64,000 nt of DNA from Xenorhabdus miraniensis (GCF_002632615.1 NZ_NITZ01000001.1:248001-312000); one strand, 5' to 3'. Counted from the stretch's first letter, positions 50,988-63,396 are shown. Notes: generated by a model not told the origin, from the letters alone. Made by a program: numbers and translations.

Positions 50988-51335
50988 TTATTCTTCTCCG
51001 TAGCGTTTCAACCAGTCACCACTTGTTATCCGACTCAATCCTTCTACAGGCAATTTATAAAGATAAATCCACGCCTTACCATAAGGTGTTTCGATCAGTT
51101 CCCTTTGATATTCCTGAGAGTTCTTTTTCAACTCATCCAGCTCTGTCAGTATAGGTGGCGTAATGCGATATACTTCACATTCGATTGTTCCTTCACCACG
51201 GATAACAGCGGGATAATGCCCAAGGTCATAAATCTCATAACCTTCTAACTTGTGTTCTCCTAACAGTTGGGCATCGGTCATCCAGTGATGATTACCTTGT
51301 TTGCGCCTCAGGCTACCATAAACAATAACTCGCAT
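50988..51335 (-). CDS. ytfP: Gamma-glutamylcyclotransferase-like protein YtfP
   Basis: A 115-residue protein with the GGCT-like fold (MRVIVYGSLRRKQGNHHWM, the YGSL loop being the family hallmark; GYEIYDLGHYPAVI; a conserved ELDELKK). The substrate of bacterial YtfP is not established. It follows tamB after 2 bp, in the conserved tamA-tamB-ytfP operon. Confidence 0.95.
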   Translation of the reverse strand: MRVIVYGSLRRKQGNHHWMTDAQLLGEHKLEGYEIYDLGHYPAVIRGEGTIECEVYRITPPILTELDELKKNSQEYQRELIETPYGKAWIYLYKLPVEGLSRITSGDWLKRYGEE

Positions 51336-51337
51336 TT

Positions 51338-54300
51338 TTAAAACTCAAACTCATAGAGCAGATCTAAAGCTTGATCAATACCAGATACTGCTTCCAGATA
51401 CAATCTTGGCATAACACGATAGCGCAACGTCAGTGTTGCCAAAGTGTCAAAAATACCCACTCCATACTTCACTTGTAAGTCTTTGGTAATCCTTCCACTA
51501 ACGACAACCTGCGATTTATCGCCAACGCCTTGAGTATCCAACGCCAAATCAGAGACACCAAAAGTTTCACCAATCTTGCCAACTAACTGACCACTCTGCG
51601 CAACACCCAAACCAATCAGCATTGCCGTCATCTGAGAGTTGTCAGAATCCCCTTTTTCCAAACCTTCTCCACGCAAAAGGAAGGATAAAGCTTCTTGTTG
51701 TGATTTTGCGGGATCAGAGAAAATTTCCACTTTAGGCTTATCCGCCAGACCGGTCACTCTCACTCCGGCAATAACGCCATTCGCCGTCGATTCCGGATTG
51801 CGGATCGCTTCAATATTCAATAATGGCTGATCTGGTGGGCCAGAGAACATAATCGTTCCTCTGCGTACCTGCAAATCTTGTCCATAAGCATGGAAGCGCC
51901 CTTCCGGAATATCAATCTGACCATTCAGCCCCAGCCCCTGTTTATCCTGGAGGACTTTTAAAGCCCCCTTAAGCTGTGCTTCCAAACCAAATGCACTCAA
52001 ACGCACATCATTACCAATATGAACATTCAAGTTACTTTGAATCAGAATAGACGATTTTTTCTTCCCTATCGGCTGGAGATTTTTATCCAGCATCACTTCA
52101 TCAGAAGAAACACCTACCGCTGATTCCGGCAGTTCCTGAACCGTAATGCGCGCCCATGGAATATCAACATTGCCATCAAGTTTCAGTAGATTTGGTGTCG
52201 CTTCAAGCACCAGATTCGGGCTGACATCGACCTTAACCATTGGCGGAACAACCACACGTAATTTGTCGGCATTAGCTGCAATTCTGGCATACCATGCGTC
52301 CAAGCTGCGCCAATCCGCATGACCATTTAGGTTTAGTTGCCCCTTAGGCGTTTTGATCATCCCATTCAAATCAGAGCTGACACCATCAAAATGAACGGCT
52401 AACTGGCCTTGAGAGATATCGAATGGCAGCCAATGACTACTCATTTGCAGGTTATCGGCTTTAAGCAGACCGAATAACAATGGGTTCTTGACATTCCCTC
52501 CAAGACGCAAATTCGCATTCACTCCGCCTTCCGCTTTTTCACCTTTGCCCAGGATAGGTTTAATCAACTTCAAGGAGAGATTTTGAATATCTACGTTACC
52601 CGATAATTTGCGACGGCCTTCCAAATCAGCCACCTGAACATTACCGTTCAACTGTCCATTGCCAACCAGTTTGACTAACCAGTCTAAATTTGCCTTGCCA
52701 TTTTTCAGACCCGCATTCAATGTCAGCGTTTCAAAATCGATCGGTAACGTAATACCTTCTACAACCTGCCGGATCTGAACACTATTCCCTTGCAAGGCGA
52801 TTTTTGCTTGCGGTAAGCCTTGACCTGCTACCCATTTGACATCAGCATCACCACTGAATACCCCCTTAAGCTGAGTGCTTTTATCAAGGAATGGTTGGAG
52901 CATAACCAGGTCAAAGCGTTCAAACGCAACTTGGGCATGACCATTTTTCCCTGCTTCAATCGGTTTTGAAAAACACACTTGAGCATTGGGGTTGAGCCAA
53001 CAGTGCGCCCCGATAATGGCTTTCTGTTGTAGGTTAGAGTAATCAATCGTAATCGCTTTACTTAAGCGCCATTCACCAACAACCGTATCAAAATGGGTAT
53101 TATTGATATTGCCTTTCCAACGTTCCTGTTGGCGATCAAAACGTCCATTAAGTGCCAACTCGCCTGATACTGGAGAACCCTCAACTTTTACTTGTAAAGC
53201 ATGCTGCTTTTCTGTGCCCTTGGCACTGAGTATCAGGCTATTGATGGCTAAATCTGCCTGTTTCAAATGGCGAACAACAACCGATAGCTGCCCTTGAATC
53301 TGTTCCGCCGAGCGTATATCCCCCTTAATCATGGCGCTATCCACTCGCAGAGAGTCCTGCCACCGCACCCCACGCGCATTCAAATCCGCTATGATTTGAG
53401 GAGCTTTCATATTTCCGCGCAGTTTGACATGACCAGTGATAAAACCGCCCAGCCCCGGCAGTAACCCATCCAATTGCGGCGCGTTAATATCGCTATCCAG
53501 TTTCCAAGCCTCATCGGTAAGCCGCCCTTGCGCATTTAACGTATTACGCCCAAACGCAAGATCAAACTGAGGAATATCCCACTGCCCTGCCGCATTGCCT
53601 GATGCTTTACCATAAACTTTGACTGCGTTCTGCTTTACATGACCGTGAAGGGCAATTTCCGGAATCTGAAGTTGCCAGCTTCCACCATATAAACTGCCGC
53701 GTACTGCCATTTTACCATCCATTTTGGCCGGCCATTCCGGCCACTGTTTGTCCGTATTAATGCCATCCAGAACCAGCTTGGCATTCCAACTTACCGCCTT
53801 ACTCCAATCAACAACCCCCGTAACGTCAGCTTTGCCCTGTAATGCAGCCAGACGCAAACGTGTTAACCGGAGAGATTCTTCATTGCCTTTTGCATCCAGC
53901 ATTAGCAATGCCGGAGGAATATCGCTCCCCTTAATATCAGAACGAAGAGAAAGATCGTAACGGCTGGCTTGACCATTAAAACGCAGTTTTACGCCATCAA
54001 GCTGATATTCCGCTTCTTCTTTCAATGGCCATTTCAGTTGGCTGCTTTCCAGTGTCAAGCGTAAAGGCAAGCCTGCCTTTGCCAATTCAGCCTGCGCATC
54101 CAGATTGGCAGAAACAGGCCCGGAAAGGTGTAACGCGAGATCAAGCTGCTGTAAAAAAGCCCCCTTCAGCGTCAGGTCGATTTTTTGCCCTTTCAATTCA
54201 TTCAGGTTATTTAAATTATCTACTTTCCCTTTAACCATCAGGTTGATTGGCCACTGCTCAGAAAGTTTTGCTGTGCCCTGTATCGCAAATGAACCTTCTG

Positions 54301-55129
54301 GAGACAACACATTCAAGGTTTTTACATCGATTTGCTGTCCCTGATTGCTGGCCTGTAGCCTCAAATCATTAATCGTGATGTCGGTATCTCCGGTCAGACG
54401 AAGCTGGCGGCCATGAATACCCTCTACAGTGATATCAAGGGGAATCGGAATATTGGGTAATTTCGTTAAGAGCGGTTTGGCAAACAGCGCCTTTAAGGTT
54501 TCACTCAAGGGCTTCTCAGCTTCTATCTGCTGTTTAGTCTTTGGCGTTGTTTTCTGTACTGCACCAATGGGTTCAGGCGGCGATTTTGGCAATTCGACCA
54601 ACAGATTAATGATTTCCGTTGGCTTTAATCGTAACTGTTTTTCCCGCCACTGAGCGCCAGATTTAAATTCATCCAATGCAATAGCGATATCATCCACCGC
54701 GACATGGATATTTTTCAAAGAAAGCAAATCCAGTGAAATAGGATAAGGCGTTGTCAATTCGGTCAAGGGTGCCGATGTAGGGGATGGTTCCGATGGTGGA
54801 AGTTCAGCCGTATTTACCGAAACAGAGACTCCCTCAGTCGTCAGGGCACTGACACATACGTGACTGTGTTTCAAACAGGAAAGCCGTAGTGAGAGATGTA
54901 AATTGTCAGCACTGACATTAACGCCCGGCATCTGGTATTTCACGCCTTTTAGCGTCAGGTCGCGCCAACCTCCGCTGACACTGGCAATATCCAATCCGGG
55001 CACCCAACGTGCCGCACTGTTAATCACAAAGTGCAGACCAGTTTGTGTGCCAACCAATCCTACAACCGTCATCAATAACAGGCCAACAATCAGCAGGAAA
55101 ATAATACTGACCCTTTTTACCCACTTCAT
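51338..55129 (-). CDS. tamB: Translocation and assembly module subunit TamB
   Basis: A 1263-residue inner-membrane-anchored, periplasm-spanning AsmA-like protein (E. coli 1259). An N-terminal signal anchor ([21 protein letters not shown]) is followed by a long repetitive beta-rich body and the C-terminal DUF490 domain ([25 protein letters not shown] to LYEFEF). TamB pairs with TamA and is implicated in autotransporter assembly and in phospholipid transport to the outer membrane. Its ATG overlaps the tamA stop by 4 bp. It may be relevant to the surface adhesins in this window, although those use their own barrel and BAM. Confidence 0.97.
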   Translation of the reverse strand: MKWVKRVSIIFLLIVGLLLMTVVGLVGTQTGLHFVINSAARWVPGLDIASVSGGWRDLTLKGVKYQMPGVNVSADNLHLSLRLSCLKHSHVCVSALTTEGVSVSVNTAELPPSEPSPTSAPLTELTTPYPISLDLLSLKNIHVAVDDIAIALDEFKSGAQWREKQLRLKPTEIINLLVELPKSPPEPIGAVQKTTPKTKQQIEAEKPLSETLKALFAKPLLTKLPNIPIPLDITVEGIHGRQLRLTGDTDITINDLRLQASNQGQQIDVKTLNVLSPEGSFAIQGTAKLSEQWPINLMVKGKVDNLNNLNELKGQKIDLTLKGAFLQQLDLALHLSGPVSANLDAQAELAKAGLPLRLTLESSQLKWPLKEEAEYQLDGVKLRFNGQASRYDLSLRSDIKGSDIPPALLMLDAKGNEESLRLTRLRLAALQGKADVTGVVDWSKAVSWNAKLVLDGINTDKQWPEWPAKMDGKMAVRGSLYGGSWQLQIPEIALHGHVKQNAVKVYGKASGNAAGQWDIPQFDLAFGRNTLNAQGRLTDEAWKLDSDINAPQLDGLLPGLGGFITGHVKLRGNMKAPQIIADLNARGVRWQDSLRVDSAMIKGDIRSAEQIQGQLSVVVRHLKQADLAINSLILSAKGTEKQHALQVKVEGSPVSGELALNGRFDRQQERWKGNINNTHFDTVVGEWRLSKAITIDYSNLQQKAIIGAHCWLNPNAQVCFSKPIEAGKNGHAQVAFERFDLVMLQPFLDKSTQLKGVFSGDADVKWVAGQGLPQAKIALQGNSVQIRQVVEGITLPIDFETLTLNAGLKNGKANLDWLVKLVGNGQLNGNVQVADLEGRRKLSGNVDIQNLSLKLIKPILGKGEKAEGGVNANLRLGGNVKNPLLFGLLKADNLQMSSHWLPFDISQGQLAVHFDGVSSDLNGMIKTPKGQLNLNGHADWRSLDAWYARIAANADKLRVVVPPMVKVDVSPNLVLEATPNLLKLDGNVDIPWARITVQELPESAVGVSSDEVMLDKNLQPIGKKKSSILIQSNLNVHIGNDVRLSAFGLEAQLKGALKVLQDKQGLGLNGQIDIPEGRFHAYGQDLQVRRGTIMFSGPPDQPLLNIEAIRNPESTANGVIAGVRVTGLADKPKVEIFSDPAKSQQEALSFLLRGEGLEKGDSDNSQMTAMLIGLGVAQSGQLVGKIGETFGVSDLALDTQGVGDKSQVVVSGRITKDLQVKYGVGIFDTLATLTLRYRVMPRLYLEAVSGIDQALDLLYEFEF

Positions 55130-56868
55130 AGTTCAGCCCCTAGACCGATATAAAATTCAACATTGTGATTATTTGGATCTCCGATTGGCGTTGCCAAATC
55201 AAATTTTATCGGCCCAACAGGTGAAGCCCAGCGCACACCTATCCCCGCGCCTGTTTTGAAATTATTTCTTCTAATGTCATCCACTGCCTCGCCTGAATCT
55301 ACAAACAAAGCGCTCCACCAATTACCATAAATATTGTATTGATATTCCAACGAACCAACGGCCAGTTTTGATGCCCCGACTAATTTACCCTCTTTGTCTG
55401 TCGGTGAAATTTTCTGGTACTTATAACCACGAATACTGCGATCACCACCGGCAAAAAAGCGAAGATCCGGCGGCACTTTTTCGAATTGGCTGGTTTCTAT
55501 CCAGCCCAGATCTGCCCGTACCACAAAACGATGATTTTCCCGATAAGATCTGACCCAAACGTGATGTGCCTGTAACACGAGGAAGTCCACATCAGACTGC
55601 CAAGTCTTATCAGAAATATCTATTGAATAACGCTGACTATCGCCCCAAAAAGGCATAGTTCCCCCACGCTGGCGAAGGCGGCTGACACTGATCCCCGGAT
55701 AAAGCAGCATGGTGGTATTTGTTACATTGGCCTGAGTAAAGTGGCTGAGACTCCAGCGAATATTGACACCATACTGCCAGCCAGTGGAGCGATCCCAGTT
55801 ACGGGCAAGGTTCAACGTTGCTGTGTCCGCAGTCGTGTCGTTGATATCCTTACGTTTATAGCCCGTTTGCAGTTCAAAATATTCTTCGAGTGGATTGGCC
55901 TTCAGCGGCATCTTGTAAGATGCGTCAATGATTTGTTCCCGCGCAGAAAGGTTAAGGCTGGTGCTCAAACTATGCCCACGGGAATTAAGCCAGGGCTTTT
56001 TCCATTTTGTTTGTACACGAGGGCCAACATCAGTAGCATAACCCCCACCCAATTCAACATAATTGGCAGAACGAGGGACTAACGAAGCATCCAGTGGCAA
56101 TATCTTATCCTGACTCTCGCGCCCTACTTTAAAATCAGGTACAACCACCGCAGAATTAAACCAACCCGTATCCACCAAACGACGGTTGAATTCCGCCAAC
56201 TGTTCCGATGTGTAATATTCATCTTTTTTGAAAGGAATCAGGTTATTAAGGTAAGTTTCACGAATTTGCGAACCATGGAATATTACAGGGCCAAAACGAT
56301 AACGTTGCCCACTATCGAAATCGAAATCCCAAATCGATTCATGCAGCTCTTTTGATACCCCTAATTCACTCTTCTTCATCACGGCATCAAAATACCCTTT
56401 TTTGATCGCAAGATTAGTCAATGCACCTTTAAAACTTTCATATTCCCCGTGATTAAGAATGGTCCCTTTTTTAGGTGTATTTTTTTGGATGAGGACGGCA
56501 TAATCTTTATCTGTTTTTGCACCACCTTCTAAATCAACATTCACTTCAGTCACTCGCACAGGCTCACCAAGGGTGACCTTTGCAGTCAGAACAGGGCGGG
56601 CTGGCGGAGTATTCTCTTGATAGGTAAATTCAACAGTAGGATCATAATATCCCAGTGGACGAAGTCCTTGTCGTATCGCTTTCTCCACACGCGCGCGAAA
56701 ACGACCATCAGGAGATACTTCATCAGTACTGATATTTGAAAGTTGTACTCTGGCATTTTTTTCCAATTCGCCAGAAAGCCCTTCTACTTTTAACCGTAAA
56801 TTTGCACTGTAAGCCGATGGAGTGACGATAGATACAAAAAGCGCGCATATGAGGGGGTATCGTGACAC
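55126..56868 (-). CDS. tamA: Translocation and assembly module subunit TamA
   Basis: A 580-residue Omp85-family outer-membrane protein (E. coli 577). A signal peptide (to SAYS) is followed by three POTRA domains (about 25-265) and a 16-strand barrel containing the conserved IRGYKYQ motif ([11 protein letters not shown]) and a final strand ending in a GLGAEL. It is the first gene of tamA-tamB-ytfP and divergent from msrA. Confidence 0.97.
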   Translation of the reverse strand: MSRYPLICALFVSIVTPSAYSANLRLKVEGLSGELEKNARVQLSNISTDEVSPDGRFRARVEKAIRQGLRPLGYYDPTVEFTYQENTPPARPVLTAKVTLGEPVRVTEVNVDLEGGAKTDKDYAVLIQKNTPKKGTILNHGEYESFKGALTNLAIKKGYFDAVMKKSELGVSKELHESIWDFDFDSGQRYRFGPVIFHGSQIRETYLNNLIPFKKDEYYTSEQLAEFNRRLVDTGWFNSAVVVPDFKVGRESQDKILPLDASLVPRSANYVELGGGYATDVGPRVQTKWKKPWLNSRGHSLSTSLNLSAREQIIDASYKMPLKANPLEEYFELQTGYKRKDINDTTADTATLNLARNWDRSTGWQYGVNIRWSLSHFTQANVTNTTMLLYPGISVSRLRQRGGTMPFWGDSQRYSIDISDKTWQSDVDFLVLQAHHVWVRSYRENHRFVVRADLGWIETSQFEKVPPDLRFFAGGDRSIRGYKYQKISPTDKEGKLVGASKLAVGSLEYQYNIYGNWWSALFVDSGEAVDDIRRNNFKTGAGIGVRWASPVGPIKFDLATPIGDPNNHNVEFYIGLGAEL

Positions 56869-57004
56869 TCGAACTCCTAATATTTATCTATCTACAGGGT
56901 AAAATCCAACAATATAAAAATGCTGTAATAAGTTAATTCTGGTAAAGTTTTAAAGATATACAAACAACACTTAACCATAAAATCCGTGAATAATAGGAGG
57001 AATC

Positions 57005-57652
57005 TTGCCAAATTCAGTCAATGAAAGCCAACATGTTTCTTCACAAGATGCTTTATCTGGTAGGGCCACCCCATTAACTGTATCACCCTACCATGTCATC
57101 ACACAGCATGCGATAAACAACATTCCAGAAAATATGGAAATCGCCTATGTAGGAATGGGATGTTTCTGGGGCGTTGAACGTCTTTTCTGGCAACAGGAAG
57201 GCATTTATACCACCTCTGTAGGTTACAGTGGCGGCACAACGCCAAATCCGACTTATGAAGAAGTTTGCACAGGCTTAACCGGACATGTCGAAGTGGTCAG
57301 GATCGTGTTTGATCCAACCAAAATAACCTATACACAGCTATTAACGCTGTTCTGGGAAAATCACGATCCCGCCCAAGGTATGCGTCAGCACGGTGATATC
57401 GGCACACAGTACCGTTCTGCCCTTTATACCGTTTCAGCCCAACAATATGAGCAAGCGATTGCCAGCCGCGACCAATTCCAGCAAGCAATGCTCCAAAATG
57501 GCGACCAACGTACTATCACGACAGAAATCCGTGAAGCCGGGCCATTTTATTTTGCCGAAGATTATCACCAGCAATATCTCTACAAAAATCCTGAAGGATA
57601 TTGTGGATTAGGTGGTATTGGAATCTGCTTCCCACCAACGCACAGAAACTAG
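57005..57652 (+). CDS. msrA: Peptide-methionine (S)-S-oxide reductase MsrA
   Basis: A 215-residue MsrA that repairs methionine-S-sulfoxide in proteins. The catalytic cysteine is C53 in MGCFWGVE; the resolving cysteines are in the C-terminal [12 protein letters not shown]. The start is a TTG at 57005 placed closely behind AGGAGGAA, and the protein then aligns with E. coli MsrA from its N-terminal region. It is divergent from tamA as in E. coli. Confidence 0.96.
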   Translation: MPNSVNESQHVSSQDALSGRATPLTVSPYHVITQHAINNIPENMEIAYVGMGCFWGVERLFWQQEGIYTTSVGYSGGTTPNPTYEEVCTGLTGHVEVVRIVFDPTKITYTQLLTLFWENHDPAQGMRQHGDIGTQYRSALYTVSAQQYEQAIASRDQFQQAMLQNGDQRTITTEIREAGPFYFAEDYHQQYLYKNPEGYCGLGGIGICFPPTHRN

Positions 57653-57725
57653 TCAATTTCGTTAGCCCAATGTTATAATTATTGGGCTAGATTCAGCGCC
57701 TGATGGAATTAGGCTATTATTTACC

Positions 57726-57750
57726 TTACGGCATATTGCCGTAATTTTTT
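57726..57750 (+). terminator. Terminator after msrA
   Basis: TTACGGCA (57726-57733) / TGCCGTAA (57737-57744) with a TAT loop and TTTTTT (57745-57750). A second inverted repeat AGCCCAAT (57664-57671) / ATTGGGCT (57681-57688) lies just after the stop without a T-run. Confidence 0.8.
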
Positions 57751-57831
57751 ATTTATATGTTTTTCCATCTCCCCTCCAGCGCTATTCAAATAACACCTAC
57801 CCTGTCACTGGAGACACAATATGGACACTTT

Positions 57832-59163
57832 ATGTTAAACAGTTTATTAGTCATAATCTTGCTTTGTGCCATTAGTGCATTTTTTTCGTTATCAGAAATT
57901 TCTCTGGCTGCTTCAAGAAGAATCAAATTAAAACTCATGGCTGATGAGGGAAATCTCAACGCTGCCCATGTCCTTAAGCTACAAGAAACTCCCGGCATGT
58001 TTTTTACTGTCGTTCAAATTGGCCTGAATGCCGTCGCAATTCTTGCGGGGGTTGTTGGAGAATCCGCTTTTTCTCCCGCTCTGAAGGCCTTGTTTATAAA
58101 GTTCATGCACCCGGAATGGGCAGACCAGCTAGGTTTTCTCTGCTCTTTTACCATCGTTACGAGTATCTTTATCCTGCTCGCTGATTTAACCCCTAAACGC
58201 ATTGGTATGACTCAGCCCGAAGCCATTGCCGTGAAAATTATCAACCCAATGCGTTTCTGTCTGGCTATTCTTAACCCGCTGGTCTGGTTGTTCAATGGCC
58301 TCGCTGACTGTATCTTCAAAATCTTTAAGATCCCAATGGAGCGCAACGAAGACATCACCTCCGATGATATTTATGCTGTCGTTGAAGCAGGCGCAATTGC
58401 AGGCGTACTACGTAAACAAGAGCATGAGCTGATTGAAAATGTTTTTGAACTGGAATCACGCACTGTACCTTCTGCTATGACCTCCCGTGAAAGTGTGGTG
58501 TATTTTGATAAAAGTGAAGATGAAAACAGCATTAAAGAAAAGATCTCCACCCATCCCCATTCAAAATTTCTTGTTTGTGATGACGATATTGATCATGTCA
58601 TTGGTTATGTAGATTCAAAGGATCTGCTCAATCGCGTCCTGAACGGGCAAAGCCTCAACCTGAAAGAGGGTGTTCAAATCCGCAATGCCCTGATGATCCC
58701 AGATACTCTCTCACTTTCTGATACCTTGGAAAGTTTTAAGGCCGCGGGTGAAGACTTCGCGATCATTCTCAATGAATATGCTTTGGTAATGGGAGTCATC
58801 ACTCTCAATGACGTTATGACCACATTAATGGGAGATTTAATCGGTCAAGGACAAGAAGAACAAATCGTTGTTCGCGATGAAAATTCATGGCTGATTGAAG
58901 GTGGCACACCAATTGAAGATGTCATGCGAGTTCTGGATATTGATGACTTTCCAGATTCCAGTAATTATGAAACCATCGCCGGCTTCATGATGTTCCGCTT
59001 ACGCAAAATTCCCAAGCGTACAGATTCTGTGAAATTTGGCAGCTATAAGTTTGAAGTGGTGGATATTGATAACTATAAGATCGATCAATTGCTCGTGACA
59101 AAAGTTGTTGATCCCCTTGCTCAACCCAACCAATCCTGTACCAAGCAACCGCATGAAGTGTAA
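57832..59163 (+). CDS. ytfL: CNNM/CorC-family membrane protein YtfL
   Basis: A 443-residue inner-membrane protein of the HlyC/CorC (CNNM) family. It has an N-terminal DUF21 membrane domain of about four helices (LLVIILLCAISAFFSLSEI; GMFFTVVQIGLNAVAILAGVVG), two CBS domains (SRESVVYF...FLVCDDDIDHVIGYVDSKDLL; LESFKAAGEDFAIILNEYALVMGVITLNDVM) and a C-terminal CorC_HlyC domain. Enterobacterial YtfL has been linked to polyamine export and pH homeostasis. ATG 57832 (MLNSLLVI) matches the family start; an upstream ATG at 57757 would add 25 unrelated residues. Confidence 0.94.
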   Translation: MLNSLLVIILLCAISAFFSLSEISLAASRRIKLKLMADEGNLNAAHVLKLQETPGMFFTVVQIGLNAVAILAGVVGESAFSPALKALFIKFMHPEWADQLGFLCSFTIVTSIFILLADLTPKRIGMTQPEAIAVKIINPMRFCLAILNPLVWLFNGLADCIFKIFKIPMERNEDITSDDIYAVVEAGAIAGVLRKQEHELIENVFELESRTVPSAMTSRESVVYFDKSEDENSIKEKISTHPHSKFLVCDDDIDHVIGYVDSKDLLNRVLNGQSLNLKEGVQIRNALMIPDTLSLSDTLESFKAAGEDFAIILNEYALVMGVITLNDVMTTLMGDLIGQGQEEQIVVRDENSWLIEGGTPIEDVMRVLDIDDFPDSSNYETIAGFMMFRLRKIPKRTDSVKFGSYKFEVVDIDNYKIDQLLVTKVVDPLAQPNQSCTKQPHEV

Positions 59164-59185
59164 AAAATAAATAGCGAAGACCAAA

Positions 59186-59205
59186 AAACGGCCGCAAGGC
59201 CGTTT
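59186..59205. terminator. Bidirectional terminator between ytfL and ytfK
   Basis: AAACGGCC (59186-59193) / GGCCGTTT (59198-59205) with a GCAA tetraloop. The minus strand continues TTTGG, so it can serve both convergent genes. Confidence 0.75.
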
Positions 59206-59271
59206 ATCATACTAATAATGCGCAATTAATCATGGCACATATCTATCAGTAAATGAGCATTTGTAGAAAAA

Positions 59272-59478
59272 TCACCCCATTTCGGTCTGTAGGCGCAATA
59301 CTTGCTGATTAACTTCACTCATTACATTGAAATGACGTTTATCTTTTATCTTCGGTGGTAAAATCTTCCCGTAGTTAAATTCAAAAGCACCCATATCTTT
59401 AATGTATAAACGCCCACGAAATAGGGTTTTTACGTAGAGAGCAATTTTCAGTGGGTTATAGTGGTGAAAGATTTTCAT
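59272..59478 (-). CDS. ytfK: Stringent-response modulator YtfK
   Basis: A 68-residue protein matching E. coli Ytf[51 protein letters not shown], ending [16 protein letters not shown]. In E. coli YtfK interacts with SpoT and promotes (p)ppGpp accumulation under phosphate and fatty-acid starvation. The start ATG 59478 is preceded by GGGAGG; a longer in-frame reading to 59541 has no family support. It lies between ytfL and ytfJ as in E. coli. Confidence 0.95.
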   Translation of the reverse strand: MKIFHHYNPLKIALYVKTLFRGRLYIKDMGAFEFNYGKILPPKIKDKRHFNVMSEVNQQVLRLQTEMG

Positions 59479-59832
59479 CTCTGTTTTTTTCCTCCCATGC
59501 TTCTTACGATACCATTCTATTGCATCACGCAATTGCATCACACAATCGCATCACATAACCAGTGAATCAAAAGACACATCACTGTCATGCAGAATGTATA
59601 GACTACATTTATAGAAATTTGTTCCCCTCAAATGCAAAGATTTAATCACTAATTCAGCATAACATCATGAAATTCAATAGAATCATTCAACAAAAACACA
59701 TCATTAAGCTTATACATTGTTCCAAATGTTACCAAAATGTTTAATTTATTGAGGACAGACCAGTTAACAAGCGCTATGCTGAGTATGATGTTCCCTGATA
59801 ACATGCCATACCATGCCAAATAAGGTATAAAT
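59479..59832. other. ytfK-ytfJ intergenic region
   Basis: About 350 bp separating the divergent ytfK and ytfJ. I see no supported gene, only AT-rich promoter-like DNA with repeated CATCAC-type stretches immediately upstream of ytfK (59524-59560). A minus-strand ORF at 59649-59969 overlaps the ytfJ signal-peptide region and is a shadow. Confidence 0.5.
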
Positions 59833-60390
59833 ATGATAAAAAACATTGCGTTATCTGCATTATTGAGTTTAATGCCAATATTTGCATTCGCCCATAACAT
59901 CACGTTGGGACAACAAGTTCCTGCGGTTAGTGTGACAGATAAAGGTGAGCTGTTGCTTAACGATGGCAAATTCAGCTACCAAAATTGGAGTACGACCGAG
60001 CTTCCGGGAAAAGTGAGAACTATCCAGCATATTGCCGGTCGTAGTTCTGCAAAAGAGATGAATGATCCTCTGATTCAAGCATTGAAAAATGCGAATTTAC
60101 CTAAGGATCAATATCAAACAACCAGCATCGTAAATACTGATGATGCTATTTTTGGCACCAGCGTTTTTGTCCGTAATAGCCTTGAAGACAGCAAAAAGCA
60201 GTTCCCGTGGTCACAATTTATTGTCGATAGCAACGGGTTGTCTAAAACAGCCTGGGGATTGGAACCTAAAAGTTCAGCAATCATCGTGCTGGATAAAAAC
60301 GGTAATGTGAAATTTGTCAAAGATGGCAAACTAAATAACGAAGAGATCACTCACGTTATCAGCATCATCAAAGACGAACTGAAAAAATAA
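59833..60390 (+). CDS. ytfJ: Periplasmic protein YtfJ
   Basis: A 185-residue protein with a signal peptide (MIKNIALSALLSLMPIFAFAH) and a thioredoxin-like YtfJ_HI0045 domain (QQVPAVSVTDKGELLLNDGKFSYQNWSTTELPGKVRTIQHIAGRSSAKEMNDPL). It lacks a CxxC motif, so it is not an ordinary thiol oxidoreductase. The function is unknown. It is divergent from ytfK and convergent with cysQ, in E. coli order. Confidence 0.93.
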   Translation: MIKNIALSALLSLMPIFAFAHNITLGQQVPAVSVTDKGELLLNDGKFSYQNWSTTELPGKVRTIQHIAGRSSAKEMNDPLIQALKNANLPKDQYQTTSIVNTDDAIFGTSVFVRNSLEDSKKQFPWSQFIVDSNGLSKTAWGLEPKSSAIIVLDKNGNVKFVKDGKLNNEEITHVISIIKDELKK

Positions 60391-60396
60391 CCTGAG

Positions 60397-60420
60397 CCGC
60401 AATCAAATTTTCAATTGCGG
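60397..60420 (+). terminator. Terminator after ytfJ
   Basis: CCGCAAT (60397-60403) / ATTGCGG (60414-60420) followed by TAATTTTAAT. A second, longer stem follows at 60441-60473. Confidence 0.6.
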
Positions 60421-60440
60421 TAATTTTAATGATCGTACAG

Positions 60441-60473
60441 TGATAATGGCTCTAACATTGTGAGCCATTATCA
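60441..60473. terminator. Hairpin between convergent ytfJ and cysQ
   Basis: TGATAATGGCTC (60441-60452) / GAGCCATTATCA (60462-60473), a perfect 12-bp stem with a 9-base loop, just before the cysQ stop. There is no T-run on either side; it may act as an mRNA 3' stem. Confidence 0.5.
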
Positions 60474-60481
60474 ACTTAACA

Positions 60482-61225
60482 TTAAAAAATACTGACTCTG
60501 AACCCTGGATTCAGGAAAGATTCACACGGTGTGTAATTCAATGTTTTTCCTTCCCAGTCCGTGACATGTGCACCTGCGGCAATTGCAACAGCATGACCCG
60601 CACCAGTATCCCAAATATTGGTTGGCCCAAAACGGGGATAAAGTTGGGCTTTTCCCTCGGCAACCATACAGAATTTCAATGAAGACCCTACCGAAAGGGT
60701 ATCATGAGCCCCTAATTGGGCAAGATAGTCTTTCAATTCCTCATCATCCCGATGAGAACGGCTAACGACTACGATTGGTCGCGTCGCAGACATCACTTTA
60801 ATGGGAAGGGTTTGACCATTGGCTTCCTTCCACGCCTGACGACCTTGCCCTGAATATAAAACATTCTGCACAGGAACATAAACGACCCCCATGACAGGTA
60901 CACCATCTTCAATTAATGCAATATTGACGGTAAATTCACCGTTCCGACGAATGAACTCTTTCGTCCCATCCAGTGGATCAACCAACCAATAGCGCTGCCA
61001 GTTCTTCCGTTCTTCCCATGAAGGAGGATCTTCTTCTGATAACAACGGGATATCAGGCGCAATGCGCGATAATCCTGCTTTAATGACATTATGAGCGGCA
61101 ATATCTGCAACAGTAACAGGTGAGTCATCCGTTTTATGTTCCACTTGTAACGGTTCCTCAGCCTGATAAACTTCCATGATCGCCGCGCCTGCTTCCCGTG
61201 CTAATTGGCAGATCTGTTGTAGCAT
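60482..61225 (-). CDS. cysQ: 3'(2'),5'-bisphosphate nucleotidase CysQ
   Basis: An inositol-monophosphatase-superfamily enzyme that removes 3'-phosphoadenosine-5'-phosphate formed during sulfate assimilation. The Mg-binding motifs are [22 protein letters not shown] and the closing [12 protein letters not shown] 61225 gives [13 protein letters not shown], 247 residues as in the family; ATG 61228 next to it is equally usable, and a longer start at 61240 is unlikely. Confidence 0.96.
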   Translation of the reverse strand: MLQQICQLAREAGAAIMEVYQAEEPLQVEHKTDDSPVTVADIAAHNVIKAGLSRIAPDIPLLSEEDPPSWEERKNWQRYWLVDPLDGTKEFIRRNGEFTVNIALIEDGVPVMGVVYVPVQNVLYSGQGRQAWKEANGQTLPIKVMSATRPIVVVSRSHRDDEELKDYLAQLGAHDTLSVGSSLKFCMVAEGKAQLYPRFGPTNIWDTGAGHAVAIAAGAHVTDWEGKTLNYTPCESFLNPGFRVSIF

Positions 61226-61390
61226 CATACACCTCTGCATTCATTGTTCAGCTATCCCCTTACGCTTTCAAATTGAAAACTATCTGGGCATACCCCTTGA
61301 AGTTACATTTTTAGCGCATTTTTTACTGGAATGGCGAATACTTTATTGCTCAATGGTTCCCAAATTCCCCAATAATCCCAAAATGCACAC

Positions 61391-61422
61391 AAAAAAATGG
61401 CCGGTTAACCGGCCATTTTTTT
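61391..61422. terminator. Terminator after fklB
   Basis: AAAAAAATGGCCGG (61391-61404) / CCGGCCATTTTTTT (61409-61422), a perfect palindrome with a TTAA centre and strong A/T runs. It ends fklB on the minus strand and could also stop plus-strand transcription. Confidence 0.85.
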
Positions 61423-61436
61423 GATCCAATAGAAAA

Positions 61437-62057
61437 TTACAGGATTTCCAGCAATTCCACTTCGAAGATCAATGTGCTGTAAGGAGGGATAGACGCGCCT
61501 GCGCCACGTTCACCATAAGCCAAATTGTGAGGAATATAGAGTTCCCATTTAGAACCTACTGGCATCAGAGTCAAAGCTTCAATCCAACCTGGGATCACGC
61601 CGCTGACAGGAAATTCTGCTGGTGTGCCACGTTGTACTGAACTATCAAATACCGTGCCATCAATAAGACGGCCAGTGTAGTGAACACGAACACGGTCAGT
61701 ACGAGCCGGAATAGAACCTTCGCCTTGTGTCAGAACAGAAAACTGCAAACCAGATTCAGTACTGCTTACGCCTTCACGCTGAGCATTTTCTGTCAGAAAT
61801 TTTTTGCCTTCTTCTGCCATCGCCTGCTGGCGTTCACGACGAACGCTATCAGCACGTTCATGTATCTCACGCAGCGCACGATGCAGCTCTTCTACAGGAA
61901 TCGCAGGAGAACGGCTTTCCAGCGCATCACACAGCCCTGCCAACAGCGCTTCGGGTTCCAGTCCCTGTAAACCAGATTCCTGTAATTGTTGCCCAACCTG
62001 CAAGCCAATACCGTAACTTGCCCGCGCTTCAATAGACTCAAAAGAAGGTGTTGTCAT
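61437..62057 (-). CDS. fklB: FKBP-type peptidyl-prolyl isomerase FklB (FKBP22)
   Basis: A 206-residue protein, the E. coli length. The N-terminal dimerisation helices ([42 protein letters not shown]) are followed by the FKBP domain ([70 protein letters not shown]). It isomerises peptidyl-proline bonds in the cytosol. It lies between cysQ and rplI. Confidence 0.97.
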   Translation of the reverse strand: MTTPSFESIEARASYGIGLQVGQQLQESGLQGLEPEALLAGLCDALESRSPAIPVEELHRALREIHERADSVRRERQQAMAEEGKKFLTENAQREGVSSTESGLQFSVLTQGEGSIPARTDRVRVHYTGRLIDGTVFDSSVQRGTPAEFPVSGVIPGWIEALTLMPVGSKWELYIPHNLAYGERGAGASIPPYSTLIFEVELLEIL

Positions 62058-62211
62058 GAAAATACCTGTTATTAAATAAGTGAAGGTTCAAGCATAACAG
62101 CACTGTCTGGATGGGTAAACGCGTGAGGAGTTTTTAAAGGAAGTTTTACTCTTGTAAAACAAAAATACATTATCACACTTTAGTATAACTTGAGTAAAAG
62201 GAGGGCCAGAC

Positions 62212-62290
62212 ATGACTACGGTTGTCATCCGCCAATCTGGTGAAGCTAACATAGTTAGAAAGTCATTGTGAAAACGCTTGATTTGCATAC
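62212..62290 (+). pseudogene. Relic of an AbrB/MazE-type antitoxin gene
   Basis: After a strong AAAGGAGGG ribosome-binding site, ATG 62212 opens MTTVVIRQSGEANIV, the typical start of MazE/AbrB-fold antitoxins. The frame then stops at TGA 62269. Shifting frame around 62255-62262 gives SIVKTLDLHTD, which fits the next segment of such proteins (IPKAIVKTLGL). So a small indel and a 3' deletion have destroyed the gene, and the rplI terminator begins at 62291. No toxin gene is adjacent. The family assignment is from pattern recognition. Confidence 0.6.
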
Positions 62291-62327
62291 TGACAAAAAA
62301 CGCTGGCATTGCCAGCGTTTTTTGTCA
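62291..62327. terminator. Terminator after rplI
   Basis: TGACAAAAAACGCTGGC (62291-62307) / GCCAGCGTTTTTTGTCA (62311-62327), a perfect 17-bp stem with an ATT loop, 24 bp after the rplI stop. It is symmetrical enough to work in both directions. Confidence 0.85.
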
Positions 62328-62350
62328 CATGTTCTTCAGCTAATCAGGGA

Positions 62351-62815
<465 letters not shown>

Positions 62816-62841
62816 TCAAAGTCGTTAATGGACTGAGCCTA

Positions 62842-63391
<550 letters not shown>

Positions 63392-63396
63392 GGTGA

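Noticed and set aside
59649..59969. Minus-strand ORF of 106 codons upstream of ytfJ
   Set aside because: Overlaps the ytfJ start and signal peptide on the other strand and shows no family features.
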